Positions 37,892 to 49,484 of a stretch of 64,000 nucleotides of DNA are shown piece after piece. The notes beneath the pieces are model-generated. The model had not been told where the DNA came from and made no database searches. It was given only the letters and a program-made list of their open reading frames with translations. Origin of the DNA: Ulota crispa (Eukaryota; Streptophyta; Bryopsida; Orthotrichales; Orthotrichaceae); NCBI GenBank assembly GCA_963920765.1, contig OY987246.1, positions 17,542,868 through 17,606,867 on the forward strand. The letters are read 5' to 3'. A program made the translations under genes and the position numbers. How positions within the stretch are numbered: position 1 is the stretch's first letter; each line of letters begins with the position of its first letter.

Positions 37892-38542
37892 TTAACCCCT
37901 AAATGCCCAAGGCACCCAATTTGGGTGTTTGCAAAACTTTGAAGTCAAATAAAATCTTTTCAAATCACTATTTTTGGTATTTTTTGTTGAGCACAAATTT
38001 GTTTTGAAGTCTATTTTTGACATCAGAAATCTGATTTTGAACATGAATGTTCATGATTTTTCTATTCAAGATTTTGTACAAGGGTGTCCACTGCAATCTT
38101 GAGTTTTCTAGTGTTGGAAGATCTTAAAAATGAGCCTCAAATACACTAGAGCTTGGAGAAAAATCTGCATTAGAAGTCCATTTAAAAAAAATACAAGAGT
38201 AGATTTGGAAGCTGTAAATTGGTTGAGGTTAAACATGTAATGACCTTAAAAAACCTCATATTTTTTTGATAACCAACTTTTTAGATTTGACATGTGAAAT
38301 GAGGATTGAAAGTTGTCAAGTCACTTTTGCAATTTTAACACCCTCATGCTCAAATGTTATAATCTTTCAAACTATGATAATGTTGTGTTTTCTTTTTCCA
38401 TGTAATCTCTAACATGTCACATTTAAATTTCTACGATTACAATTTAAAAAAACTTGATGAGATTTATAAAAAAGTTGGTTAGTTGTTCACTTTCCTGAAA
38501 ATGCCAAAAAGTTCAGAAAGGCCTTGGGCATTTAGAGGTTAA
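37892..38542. mobile_element. TTAA-bounded element, family C
   Basis: 651 bp from TTAACCCCTAAATGCCCAAG to CTTGGGCATTTAGAGGTTAA; about 20 bp of the termini are complementary. The interior matches 56153-56788 (tctattcaagattttgtaca, caagggtgtccactgcaatc). It has no open frame of note. Confidence 0.8.
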
Positions 38543-40410
38543 TCCCTTCTGGACCATGAAAAATTTCAGACTCTTAATGTGATGTATAAATAAGTCTAAT
38601 TAAGACAAACAGCTACATGGCGATGTTGAAATAGAAGCTGCAGAATGGGACCCATAGATTGTATCAATAGTTGGATGAATAGTTAGATATATATATATAC
38701 CTATGGCCCTCACTAATTTTTAGCTATAAAATCAGAAAACTACGAATTAAATGTTCTTTTTAATATGGGTACCTATCGATTATCAACAATATGCTAAAGA
38801 ATGTTTGTCTCATGTTTAGATTTAGACTTGTGATGTCGAGCTATTTGTGATGTTTTTTGAGATCTTCACTTAGAATTTTACCACTGTTTTCAAAAGGGAA
38901 GTCATTCGAGATTTCAAAAAATACTTTTTGAGGTGCAACATGCTTGTGTTCTTTGAGTTATAAAGTAGTTTTTTTGAAATCTACACACTACAAGTGTCGT
39001 AAATTAATAACATATGGATAAATGAAGAAACAAACTTTATGTGTGCATGTAACATGGTTGGTTTAAATTTGAGTGGTATGTCCATTGTTCATAGAGCAAA
39101 ATTAACATGTAAGTAAGCATTCTTATGTATAAATATTTTGAATCCCTATGTTTTGAAGACTTGTTCCTTCACTTGTAATCGATTTGTGGATACTAATAAA
39201 TAAAAAATTAAATAGTAGAGCTCAAATTTAGGAGGTCTTGCACTAAGGATCTCCACCAATTCTCTCCAAATGGGGAAATAGCGTGTTTGTTGACTCTTGT
39301 CCTCGTGCCAAATCTCCACCAATGATGTGTTGGAGCAAATAGTTTGAGAGTGGCATTGGAGCAAATAGTTTGAGAGGCCACCCTAAAATGACCTTTGGGG
39401 ACATTGAGTCCTCATGACTTCAAGGTTTTTGAGGAGGCTTTTGCAATCTCTATCCCAAGCTTGGAATAATGAAACAAGTTTGGTCCCGCTAGGTTGTTGA
39501 CTTGTAACATGCCCTGTCATGCCAATAATAGCTGTCGCATCCCATCTCAAGGCAAATATGACAACTCCCAAGAAAATAACAGATACTAATAAATCATTGC
39601 AAAGTTCTGCTAGGGCCTCGTTGAGCTCCCATAGCCCCACCATACGAGAGCGGAGAAACTATGCCTATTGTATTGCTTCCTTCCAATTCCGTTTCAAGTA
39701 GACCAATGGAGATGCTTGGACCGGTGGAGATGCTCTAAAGACTACAAGTAAAGACTACAAGTAAAGACTACAAGTAAATCCTTCAATAGAAAGAACATAG
39801 TGACAAACTTCAATTAAAGAGTCATTTTATTGCTGCATGTGATACATGCAGAGGGATAAGATTAGCATACATTTTCCACATAACACAAACACCTAATTAA
39901 ATGCGTATGTATCCCCTATCAATTACCAACAATTACCAACAAGAATTAAGAAATATTAGAGTAGGCCGTTAGTAGTTAGTAGTAGAATTTCAGTGCTCAA
40001 TGCTCTATATTCTTAGTTATAGGATCTCCTACCATATTTAAATAGACAAAAGGAATTACATAGTGTATCTTGTACTACAGTCAATCATCGCAAACATGAT
40101 ACTCTTAATTGGCTCACGTACCTAAAAACACTGCTAAAACGTGCCAAAAACATCAAAATTGACACTCAAATATTCAAAACAACTGTAGCAATAATGTTTA
40201 GCCACACTTGCGAACACTAAATACAATAGTATCGATACTATGAATGTTTTACTCCTATTGCAATCAGATAATGGCCCTAGAGCACAATCTCAAAATAAGT
40301 CTAGCACCATCTACCAAAAACAATTTTGAACCCATGCCATTAGAATTCCCTTTGACACGAATCAAATTTTTTTGCCCAATTTTAAGAATGAGAACTACAA
40401 TCAATAAATA
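38543..40410. other. AT-rich intergenic
   Basis: No gene recognised. It contains the small triplicated repeat at 39738. Confidence 0.55.
39738..39777 (+). repeat. Short triplicated 15-bp repeat
   Basis: AAGACTACAAGTAAAGACTA is part of three head-to-tail copies of AAAGACTACAAGT. Confidence 0.9.
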
Positions 40411-40953
40411 TTACTCCCATTTCTTGTACCACTAAAAAAAATAGCTCCCTTTTGCTGGTTTCAAATGTTGATAAAGCATGTGCAATGTTCAATGATCTCA
40501 TGTAGGCAAGTTAAGTGGTTAAAGAGCATTCCTCTCCTAGCAAGCTTGATATGAGGTACCATTGTTGCTACTAATTTTTAAATCATCAATAATGAGGAGC
40601 TACCAGCATGCACAAATATGGTACTTTTTGCATGGAATTTAGGTGCCCAAACAACATCAAAACTAAAAAAAATTGCATACATTTGGTAGATGGTATATTC
40701 ATTATAGAATGCATGTGTCACTAGCACAAAGACTAAAATATTGAGGAGCTTGCAGCATTAACAAGCTATGCACAAACATAGTATTTTTTGCATGGAATTT
40801 GGGTGCCCAAATGGTGACGTCAAAGCTAGATACATTTGGTAGACGGTATATTGATTCTAGAATGCATATATATGTCACTAGCACAAAGACTAAAAACACA
40901 GTTAATCCTATACAAGGAAGCTTTCGGATGTTTTCAGAGAGACAAAGGGAGTA
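40411..40953. mobile_element. Rearranged relative of the Stowaway-like MITE
   Basis: TACTCCC followed by TTCTTGTACCACTAAA opens the unit and GAGAGACAAAGGGAGTA closes it. The body matches the copy at 61.4 kb in inverted orientation (caatgttcaatgatctcatg). The block GAATGCATGTGTCACTAGCA is present twice inside (40708 and 40862 regions) and again near 41215. Confidence 0.65.
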
Positions 40954-41536
40954 CAATCAATGAAAATTAGGTCATTTGAATGGATAGAAGGAGCTAGAAT
41001 GTGTTGAAAGTATTCCCATGATGATACAATTATATATGCATGGTCTTGGTCAAGATACAACAACAAGCACACGCACACAAAAGGAAAGGAAAGGAAATCA
41101 ACTACCAAGAGCAGCTCCACCACCTCGGTCTTTCCGTTTCGACTCCTGCCTTGACAGAGCAAACCCTTCGAGAAGCCCTTGCTCTTCATCCCCTCCTACT
41201 TAATAAGTCTAGAATGCATGTGTCACTAGCACAAAGACTAAAAACACAACTAATCCTTAGCAAGGAAGCTTTTTGGACGTTTTCAGAGAGACAGAAGGAG
41301 TACAATCAATGAAAAAATAAGGTCACGTTGAATGGATAGAAGGAGCTAGAATGTGTATTGTCATGATACAATTATATACATGGTCTTGCTCAAGATACAA
41401 CAAACGACAAGCACACGCACACAAAAAGGAAAGGAACTAACTACCAAGAGCAGCTACACCACCTCGGTCTTTCCGTTTCGACTCCTGCCTTGACAGAGCA
41501 AACCCTTCGAGAAGCCCTTGCTCTTCATCCCCTCCA
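40858..41536 (-). repeat. Tandem duplication of the 3' end of the GDP-fucose transporter gene
   Basis: The segment from about 40858 to 41203 is repeated from about 41212 onward. It includes a MITE end, about 140 bp of downstream DNA, and roughly the last 105 bp of coding sequence (41098-41203, complement), encoding the acidic/basic tail. The downstream copy is a truncated, non-functional gene end. The copies differ at several positions, mainly small indels. Confidence 0.85.
41098..41203 (-). pseudogene. Truncated duplicate of the transporter C-terminal coding sequence
   Basis: It reads as the EEQGLLEGFALSRQESKRKD tail followed by a stop, with one substitution near the end. There is no upstream coding sequence, so it is a fragment left by local duplication. 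Confidence 0.8.
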
Positions 41537-42507
41537 ACCTTTGTCGGTGACGACGACGACGACGACGACGTCGCCAACGGCACTCCCACTACAGCACTCT
41601 TCGCCACACTCGTCGTCTGCTGATACAAAACACCTCCCAAAATAGTCAACAACAAACACACCAACCCGGGAGTCGAGGCATGCTTGTCCCAGATCATGAC
41701 ATTGATCACCACAGTCAAGAGCTTGTTCACAACGCCAGTAACAGTAAAAGCCGTGGCGGAGATGGCCTTTCGAGCTGCGAAGCCGAAGAAGCTGATTGCC
41801 AATCCAAACATGCACGACAATCCAACTGCAACAACAGAAGCTGTGCCTTGGAACGAAGCTTTGGCGATGTCGGTGTGTTCTCCCATGGCGAGTAAGAAAA
41901 AGGGAGATAGCATGAGAGATAGTAAATTATTGTAAAGCACGAAACCCCAGGTGTTTAACCCTAAGTCTGTCACCATGTGCTTGATGTACACCATCTCGGT
42001 ACAAATGGTGATAAGATAAGCAAACGCCCACGAGTATGCTGTGACCGTGAACGACGAGTCGGTGATCACGTATCCCACGGCGCCTGCGAGGATGACGATC
42101 AGTGATGCGAAGGTGGAGGATGACGGAAGTGCTTGGTTGCGGAAGAGGGAGTCTGCGAGAGCCACGAGTAGCGGCGTTGAAGAGCGGAACACGATGAATG
42201 TGTCGACGTTGGCGTGCTTCAGGAGGTTCGTGTTGGTGAAAATGGCGAGGTAGAAGACGATGGCTGCTGGGAGAAACTTTTTGGCGGTGGCCCATATGAA
42301 CGGGTCGTGGTGGATGAGGCCGGTTTTGCCTGCTAGCCACACTCCGGCGACGCTGGTCGTGTATTGGAGGGCTGTGAGGAGTCCTGGGAATGGGAAGTAG
42401 GTTATGGCGTACTTGTTGATGACGGCGAGTAAGCTGGAGCAGAGGCCGTATCCTATTACTACTGTTACTGTTCCTAGCGGATTCGGTTCCCCGGCCTTCC
42501 CCTTCAT
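41437..42507 (-). CDS. Golgi GDP-fucose transporter (GONST4/GFT1-like nucleotide-sugar transporter)
   Basis: This is an intronless 356-residue member of the nucleotide-sugar/triose-phosphate translocator superfamily. It is close to the plant GONST4/GFT1 group, which imports GDP-fucose into the Golgi lumen for glycan fucosylation. The sequence shows about ten hydrophobic segments. Diagnostic stretches include AVINKYAITYFPFPGLLTAL, LAIFTNTNLLKHANVDTFIV and AISFFGFAARKAISATAF. LYNN (191-194) and GVVNK (258-262) correspond to the FYNN-like and GxxNK GDP-sugar motifs. The C-terminal tail is hydrophilic, with a seven-Ser run (codon TCG repeats) and an acidic/basic cytosolic-type end. The ATG at 42507 is the first in frame; translation further upstream would need a non-ATG codon. 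The 5' side is a long GA-rich repeat array (42530-42895) and the 3' end is partly duplicated at 41098-41203. Substrate specificity is by family resemblance only. Confidence 0.93.
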   Translation of the reverse strand: MKGKAGEPNPLGTVTVVIGYGLCSSLLAVINKYAITYFPFPGLLTALQYTTSVAGVWLAGKTGLIHHDPFIWATAKKFLPAAIVFYLAIFTNTNLLKHANVDTFIVFRSSTPLLVALADSLFRNQALPSSSTFASLIVILAGAVGYVITDSSFTVTAYSWAFAYLITICTEMVYIKHMVTDLGLNTWGFVLYNNLLSLMLSPFFLLAMGEHTDIAKASFQGTASVVAVGLSCMFGLAISFFGFAARKAISATAFTVTGVVNKLLTVVINVMIWDKHASTPGLVCLLLTILGGVLYQQTTSVAKSAVVGVPLATSSSSSSSPTKVGGDEEQGLLEGFALSRQESKRKDRGGVAALGS

Positions 42508-42529
42508 CGGATCGGACAAAGCCTCAGTT

Positions 42530-42895
42530 CCTCTTCTTCTTCCTCTTCCTCCTCCTTCACCGAATCAAACGAAATCCTCTTCCTTCTACTCCTCCTCCTT
42601 AACCAAATCAAACGAAACCTCACTTCCTCTTCCTCTTCCTCCTTCCTCACCTAATCAATCGAAACCTCACCTGCTCTTCTTCTTCCTCTTCCTCTTCCTC
42701 CTCTTCCTCCTCCTTCACATAATCAAACGAAACCTCACCTGCTCTTCCTCTTTCTCCTTCACCGAATCAAACGTAACATCACCTCCTCTTCCTCCTCCTC
42801 TTCCTCTTCCTCTTCCTCTTCCTCTTCCTCCTCCTCCTCTTCCTCTTCTTCCTCCTCCTTCACAGAATCAAACGAAACCTTGCCTTCTCTTCCTC
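42530..42895 (-). repeat. GA-rich repeat array in the transporter leader/promoter
   Basis: Six copies of AATCAAACGAAACCTCACC-like blocks (plus strand) are separated by CTT/CTC runs of variable length. In gene orientation this is GAGGTTTCGTTTGATT alternating with GA-rich tracts. It starts about 25 bp upstream of the transporter ATG and may be in the 5' untranslated region. Confidence 0.85.
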
Positions 42896-43296
42896 GTCCT
42901 TAACAGGCCCTGTTTTCCTAAACCCTAATTCAGAGCACTAGCTTACAAGCTCTTCTCCAATGACCATCGCATCGTCGTGCTCTGTCTGTCTGTCTGGTTC
43001 ACTGTCTTCTTTAGCGACGTATAAAACAGCTCTGCCTGAGGGAACGCGGCGAAATAGCAGGCTGCGAGGAGAATCGCGAGGCGGGAACTGGAGCTGCGTG
43101 ATTGCTGACAACCCCCTTGGCCCTTGCGAGGGAGAGTTTGAGATGCGAGCGGTGGAGCGGGGAATGGCGTTGGGGAGCGAGTCAGCCAGATCCGGGGGAG
43201 TTCAACTTCAACGCCGATGATGACGACGGACTGACGGACGCGAGCGTGCGTGGAATGGAGACCATGCCTGCGTCATTCCCTGCGTCACCCGTTTTA

Positions 43297-43658
43297 GGGG
43301 CGGTAAAGGCGGTTCAGAGTTCAGACTACTTCCCACGTCCCATCTGACACCCATCTGACAAAGTCCCTCTCGAGTGCGAAATCCCATCTTCCTGGGCTAG
43401 AGAAGATGGGGAAAGATGGGACTTGGGCTAAAAGATGGGTCTTCAAAAATGTTAATCTTGGAGTGAAGTCTCACTTTCTTTGGCACCAAAACTTGGAAAA
43501 GTGCTGCCATGTAGGCTCCATGTAAGCAAGTGGGATGTGGGACTTGGGACATACTTTGAAATGCAAAGTCCCATCTTTTGCCTCTCCGCCAATCAGATTC
43601 TCAGATTTCATCAAATTTCAATGGGATCTGGGACGTGGGACGTAGTCTCAACAACCCC
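43297..43658. mobile_element. PIF/Harbinger (Tourist-like) MITE upstream of the GDP-fucose transporter
   Basis: 362 bp bounded by TTA on both sides (43294-43296, 43659-43661). The ends are GGGGCGG...TTCAGACTAC and GTAGTCTCAACAACCCC, with TCCCACGTCCCA and TGGGACGTGGGA inside them. The left end has a small internal repetition of the GGCGGTTCAGA block. Confidence 0.8.
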
Positions 43659-43832
43659 TTAGTTGACTATTGGGTAGTGAGAGGGCTAGGGCAGTAATCG
43701 GGGAGAAATTTCAGCTTTGTCAATTAATTTCTGTTGTTTGATGGATTCAATCAAATTTATAGAACATTTGCTTGTTTTGGCTATATTTTTCAATATTTTT
43801 TTAGTTTTTTTTCTTTTAAATCATTTTAAAAT

Positions 43833-45550
43833 GGGAAAATTTCATGGATACCCCTTAGGTTTGTCATATTTTCATAGATATCCCTGTTTTTTCCAAAAAT
43901 ACCCTTGGACCAAAAAAATTAGGCATTTGTGTTGTTATGCATGTCAATTCCTTCTCTTGGGGGGGTCACTCTCCAATTTTTAGTAAACTATGTGAGATAA
44001 AAAATAGGGTCAATTTTATTCATTAGAGATAAATTTTCTATCTTTTTTAGATTTACCATAGCATTGGAAAAATATGTCTTTGCTTCATTATATGTAAAAT
44101 AGGGTGGTGTATAATCCTCCATTTTAGAATATTGTAGAAAAAAAGGGTGGGAATTATAGGATTATCCTAAAAGAGTTTAGTAGGATGAGTGTAGGGTTTA
44201 GAGTTCACGAGCAATATGGATGAAAAATGGTTTTTTCAATCTAGATTTTGGATTCTATTGTTTAGGGTTTAGCAACACATTGTAGGGTAATTGAAGAAGC
44301 ATCATGCATGCTCGCAAAGACCGGCATTGTTTTAGAATCTTGAGAGTAGGGTTTGTGCTGGCAAGCACATTGGATTATTTACACTCTAGCTTCTTTACAC
44401 ATTGTTATGCTAAGCTTATTGGTGCTCTTGCTGGCACTTAGGATTCTCAGAGTTGAAATTGCTTTTTTGTTGTTTGTGATTTTTATCTCTCCCCAGATTA
44501 TTTGAGCGCGCTGAAAGTGGCAGCAAGGGTGCTGTGCAATTAAAACTTCTCATCCTCCTTACAAAAGTTTCCTCACAACGCAATACATGCAAACGCAGGA
44601 GTGTGAGCTTAGTAGGGTTTGCATTTAGGATTGGCTTTTTTATATTCTTTTGCCAACAATGGTGGTTGACATTAGCGTTACTGCTTAGTTCTTTCTGCAG
44701 TTCTCAATAGTAAGAGCTCAAGTTCACGCTTAGACTTACCTGTTGTCCTCTGCCTTGTTTCTTCCTTTCCTCTTTTCTTCTTCATTTTTGGATTGAGTGC
44801 TTCAAAGCTTGTCATTTGCCATTTTGTGAGTATGCATGTAGTTGAGGGTAATTTGAATTTTTAGGAATGGGTTAGGATTTAGGAAGGCTGCTTCATAAGT
44901 TTGGTTTGAGAGACTTGCTATGTGTTAAATTCTTATGCTATTTTCTTGCGGGCCAAAGTTTTCTATAAACACTAGAAGAAAAACATGTCCTAAATGACTG
45001 GTTCACGATGACTGCAAATGTCTTAAACAACTATACAATGACTCAGTTACATTAAAATTGAGTCATTTAGGACATTTGCAATGATCATGAACTAGTCGTT
45101 TAGAACAAGATTTCTTCTAGTGAAACCCATTGTATACACATAATTTTTTCTTATGACACTGTTGTGTTTGTAAAAAAATAGGGTCTAAAAAATTAGGTCA
45201 TATGACCATTTAGAATTAAGCATAGGGTACCCTAAAATACAATAAAGTAGCTTTTATCTAAAGAAAGGGAAGAAAAAATTAGCTTAAAGAATCTAAATAC
45301 CCCCCATTTATTTACCCCATTATCGCAAGTGGTATCCTATTGTAAAGGGGTGTGACCCCCCCCCCCCGAGTTCCTTCTCCCTTTGCGCACACACTATTTC
45401 TTTCTTGTTTTGCGTGCGCACAAAGGAAGTGGCATGCACAACATAACAAACGTCTAGTTTTTTTGGTCCAAGGGTATTTGTGATATTTTTGAAAAAGCAG
45501 GGTATCTATGAAAATATTGCAAACCTCAAGGGTATCCATGAAATTTTACC
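43833..45550. mobile_element. 1.7-kb Mutator-like MITE-family member, 9-bp TSD
   Basis: The element opens GGGAAAATTTCATGGATACC and closes with the inverted equivalent ending AAATTTTACC. Long terminal repeats of roughly 130-160 bp include the TGGACCAAAAAAATTAGGC and Cys-box-like CATGTCAATTCC blocks. TTTTAAAAT flanks both ends (43824-43832, 45551-45559), a perfect 9-bp duplication. The interior of about 1.3 kb has no recognisable transposase and contains a CACTA-type MITE. Confidence 0.88.
44970..45122. mobile_element. 153-bp CACTA-type MITE nested in the 1.7-kb Mutator-like element
   Basis: Ends CACTAGAAGAAAAACATG and TTTCTTCTAGTG, with AAA on both sides. The halves pair through TCCTAAATGACTGGTTCA-like blocks. 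Confidence 0.85.
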
Positions 45551-45577
45551 TTTTAAAATTGGTTGATTTCCCTTGTT

Positions 45578-45962
45578 TTAACCTCTAAACGTTGGATTAG
45601 TAATTGTGACTGCCCCTTTATATTTGCTTTACAATGCTCTACACAGTGATGTGGCAAGTGTCCACCCGTTATACTACTATTTTCAAAAGTTGCACATGTT
45701 AAGAGTGCATGTTGACCTCATGAAAATTGCAAGACATACATCATGAGACTTAACAATGTGTCTCCAAATGTTCTCACCATTTGGGCTATTTTAAAAAAAT
45801 GTGTACATTTAGTGAAGATATCATGTGCCTTTCATGATAGACTGTGTCTCCATGATCACTTTTATAAAAAGATCAGATAAAATTTGGTTTTTCTCCATCC
45901 TACAAAGTATTATTTTGATAACCAATCAACGTTTCTTGTCCAACTTGTTGTTTAAAGGTTAA
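45578..45962. mobile_element. TTAA-bounded element, family B
   Basis: 385 bp from TTAACCTCTAAACGTTGG to GTTGTTTAAAGGTTAA, with the family B interior in opposite orientation. It begins 19 bp after the target duplication of the 1.7-kb Mutator-like element. Confidence 0.72.
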
Positions 45963-46682
45963 AGCATTCTCCAAAAGTCATCCATGCTGAAAAGAAAATT
46001 GTTTATGATACAATTATTTTGTATCATTGGTTGGAATTTGAACTTAGCACAACTTGTTCATACCATGAAAAGGCCATGGATTCTCTCAATTCCAAAAAAA
46101 TGGAGATGGGAATGAAACAAAAAAAATGTAAAAAATCAATGTAAAGTTCATAGTTTAGAATTGTTGCTTTTATCATGTGAAAATTCTAAACTTCCCGTAA
46201 TACATTTTCAAAACTTGTAATTAAGTATTGAATTTTTGTTGCACTTCATCACACACAACTACATCAATTAAAATTTATTGTTGTGATTAATTGACATCCC
46301 CTCTACAATTACATATTAAGCACTTTCTAAATTTGTGGAAGTCGTATAGTTGCACTACTTTTGTTCAATGTTGTTTTGCACAAAGATAGCCCTTTCACAC
46401 ATAGCTATACTCACATTGACATTTATCTACATTAGATAGAATAAGAAAATTGGGATGTTTCAATTGCCAATTGTTTATATTCAAAATGCCATATATTTGG
46501 TATTTAAAGACAAGAGTAACCAAAAATTTGCTTCACAATATTAACCAAAAGTTTCTTATAATCATTCTCTTTTATTGATTGATTTTTGGTCTTCATACAT
46601 TTTTCTCTAGTTTTACAATCTACAAATTTAAAAGCCAACCAGTTCTTATGCCATATTATGGTACACTAACTACTAGTTCTCC

Positions 46683-47454
46683 TTAACACCTAAAGGACCA
46701 AAGAGCCCAATATGGCCAAAGGGGGTGCTTGGAGGTGTGAAAGTATACAAAACAGGCATGTTTTGCTCAAATTTTGATCTGTCACTCAAGTCCAAATGGA
46801 GTTGCTAGTTCAATAAAATTTCCAATCGGTTTGTTGTTCCTTGAAGCGCCTGCTTTGCTCTAGATTCTACTTGGAATATGGAAGATATTCTATTTTTTTA
46901 ACAATTAGGAGAAGAACGTCTTTGGGGAAACAAAGGGAGCCGCTTAGAGAGCGGATGCGATGGGTGCTCTCATATTGTGTATTATACAAGGGAGGAGTTT
47001 GGTAATGTGTCACTTTTTTTTTTCTTAATTTGGGCAAGGTTTTATAGCTCTAAAGTAAGGAGCTAGTGGAATCTAGGTACTTTGAGTGACCATATCTTTT
47101 GGAGTTTTTTTCTGTTTGTGAAGTTTTTTTCATCAAGTATAGCAATACACAATCTCATAGGATCAACCATTAGGTAATTTTTTTTTTTTGAGAAAATATA
47201 CATGCAAGTCCAAAATCCATATTTTGATCTGTTGCCCAAATTGGAAAACATGAGATTCTCAATGGTGGGGTTTTTGCAGATTTATTTGGATTTGAAATCA
47301 AATTGGTTTAAAACATTTGATTTATAGTTGGGTATAGAATGATCTGTTTGGATTATGTGATTACTTGTTCAACTTTCCAAAAACTTGGAGAATGTGTTGA
47401 AGGTTTCATGTTCAAGGTATGCTAAATTTTCTTAGCAAGACGCTTAGGGGTTAA
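46683..47454. mobile_element. TTAA-bounded element, family E
   Basis: 772 bp from TTAACACCTAAAGGACC to GACGCTTAGGGGTTAA. The termini are complementary except for a few bases. The interior is AT-rich without a gene. Confidence 0.6.
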
Positions 47455-48282
47455 TCACTTGGCAGTGTTAATTGACCCCCTCAATGTCCCTTGCCTGTCA
47501 AGGTGAAAAAGCTCTGCTTTTCACATTTCAAAAATTGTGAGAGTTTGGAAATTTACCGCCAAGAGATTAATCTAGAAATTTTGAATTCATGTTTGAATTC
47601 AAAGATCTTGATTTACTTTAGAACCATGAAGAAAGATACAATTGAACAATGTCAAAATTAATGGAGGCAAATTATTACCGATTTTCTTATTTGTAAAAAT
47701 ACAAAGCTTTTCCACTCTAGACCAAAAACATGATCAATGTGCAATAAACAAAGCTTTGAGAGGCCCCATTCATCTAGGCATGGGGTAATGAGGGGGTCAA
47801 TCCACTGTGATGGTAGTGAGAACCAATGAAAAAGCCCATGTTGGGGAAAAACCGGGATTGTCTTGAGACGTTAGTGGCAATAGTGATAAATGTGGAAATA
47901 ACACATGTGAGAAATAAATAATCCTTTTTCTAAAAGAGAAAAAGTATGCAGAAACCTTACAAGGGAAAAAAAACCAAATGCATCTACTGTGGAATCGAGA
48001 TGCTAACATGATGGGTCGGCGTGCTAGAATGAATAAGAGTAACTTTGCTGGAAATTAGCTAAGTGTCGATGCCGAGGTGGCATGGCAGGTCTTTTGAGAG
48101 ATTTGCGGGAATATTTTCTACTTAATGCGTGGTATTGAGAACCAATGATTGCTTTAAAATTCAAATTGAGTATTTTTCTCTTGTCACTTTCAATGTTGTA
48201 TGGCAACAAATTTCTCAAAAATCCATGAGGTGTCAATTATTTTCATTCTATTTATGAAATGGAAGATAGCAATGCTTACATT

Positions 48283-48573
48283 GATGTTGGAATTTACCAA
48301 CCAATTACTATAAGATGTTGCACCTCAAACACTATAGAGGCATTCTGCATAGACAAGGACAGCTCTATCTTATGGTTCCACAAACCTCCATGATACTATG
48401 AGTTGTCATAGGAACCCTTACACACCTAGTCTTCATTCTAGACTATCCAATTTTCTACCCCCTTTGGGTTTCCAGAGTTTTCCCTATAAAGGGGTTTTTT
48501 TCATGTATCTTCACCATTCCATTATACAACGTCTCGGTTCCGATTTTTCCCCGTCAGGGGTTTTTCAAACATT
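48283..48573 (+). mobile_element. Possible solo LTR (copia type)
   Basis: The block starts TGTTGGAATTTACC and later has a TATAAAGGGG-like promoter, GGTTTCCAGAGTTTTCCC and CCCCGTCAGGGGTTTTTC, wording often seen in plant copia LTRs. No target duplication, primer site or polyprotein was found. Confidence 0.35.
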
Positions 48574-49484
48574 ATAAAGGCATTATGTGCACGTTTAAGG
48601 AAAAAGATTCTAATAAATTTTATATTAATAAATTTTTAGTAGTCTATCTGTATGTGCCAAAAAAATATTAACACAAAGTATATTTGTCTAAGTTCAAAAT
48701 TAGGGAATGATGAATTTAAAGTGCATCCAAATTCAAGAGAATTAATTGTTGTTTTATTTACAATAAAGCAAAACTGAATTGTTTGATACTACCCCAAACC
48801 GCTAAGGAGTTTTTAGTGTTCATTTATAGGTCAAATTTTGAAGTAAATTAGGGTTCAATTTCTTTTATACAAGTGCCCAATGTAATCAAACATTATTCAT
48901 GTTGTTTCTTCTATTTATGTCAAGTTTTATTCATCCATTGTTGCAAAACTCTCCATTGGTTTACATTAACTAATGATCTCCTTTGATATTAAGCAAATAA
49001 AATAAAAACATTCTTGTCATGCTTTGACTTTCTCATAGTATTTGTTTTCTTCTTTGCATAACGGTCACCTTTGTCAAGCATTACCTTAGACCAACTCCAC
49101 CATTTTCATTTCAAATAGAATGCAATTTTTTTTGAAGAGTCATGCAACATGCCAATTGGAGTAATGTCACCATTCCTTCCAAGGGTAGTTGCATTGCACC
49201 TTCCTCATACCGCATTTGTGGCATCAACAATGAGTTTGAGTTGTTAAATGAGCTCTAACATGGTCTGAATAGGCTTGCACAATGATGTGAACAAAATATT
49301 ATATCATCTCTCCACAAAGTACAAAAATTTGATAACAGTGATGCAATAGAGGCCTCAAATGCAAGTTTTCTTGCAAAAGTACCAATGAAGGCCTCAAATG
49401 CAAAGGCTTCTTGCTAAAGTAACAATGAGTGTCACTTTCTATTTGCAGTGGAGCTGCTCTTATGTATACATACAAGTTTAGGTA

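Noticed and set aside
41525..42340. Other-frame open stretches over the transporter
   Set aside because: They are shadows of the conserved transporter frame.
42404..42928. 174-codon plus-strand open frame, Pro/Leu-rich
   Set aside because: It is the antisense of the transporter start plus the CTT/CTC repeat array; the composition comes from the repeats.
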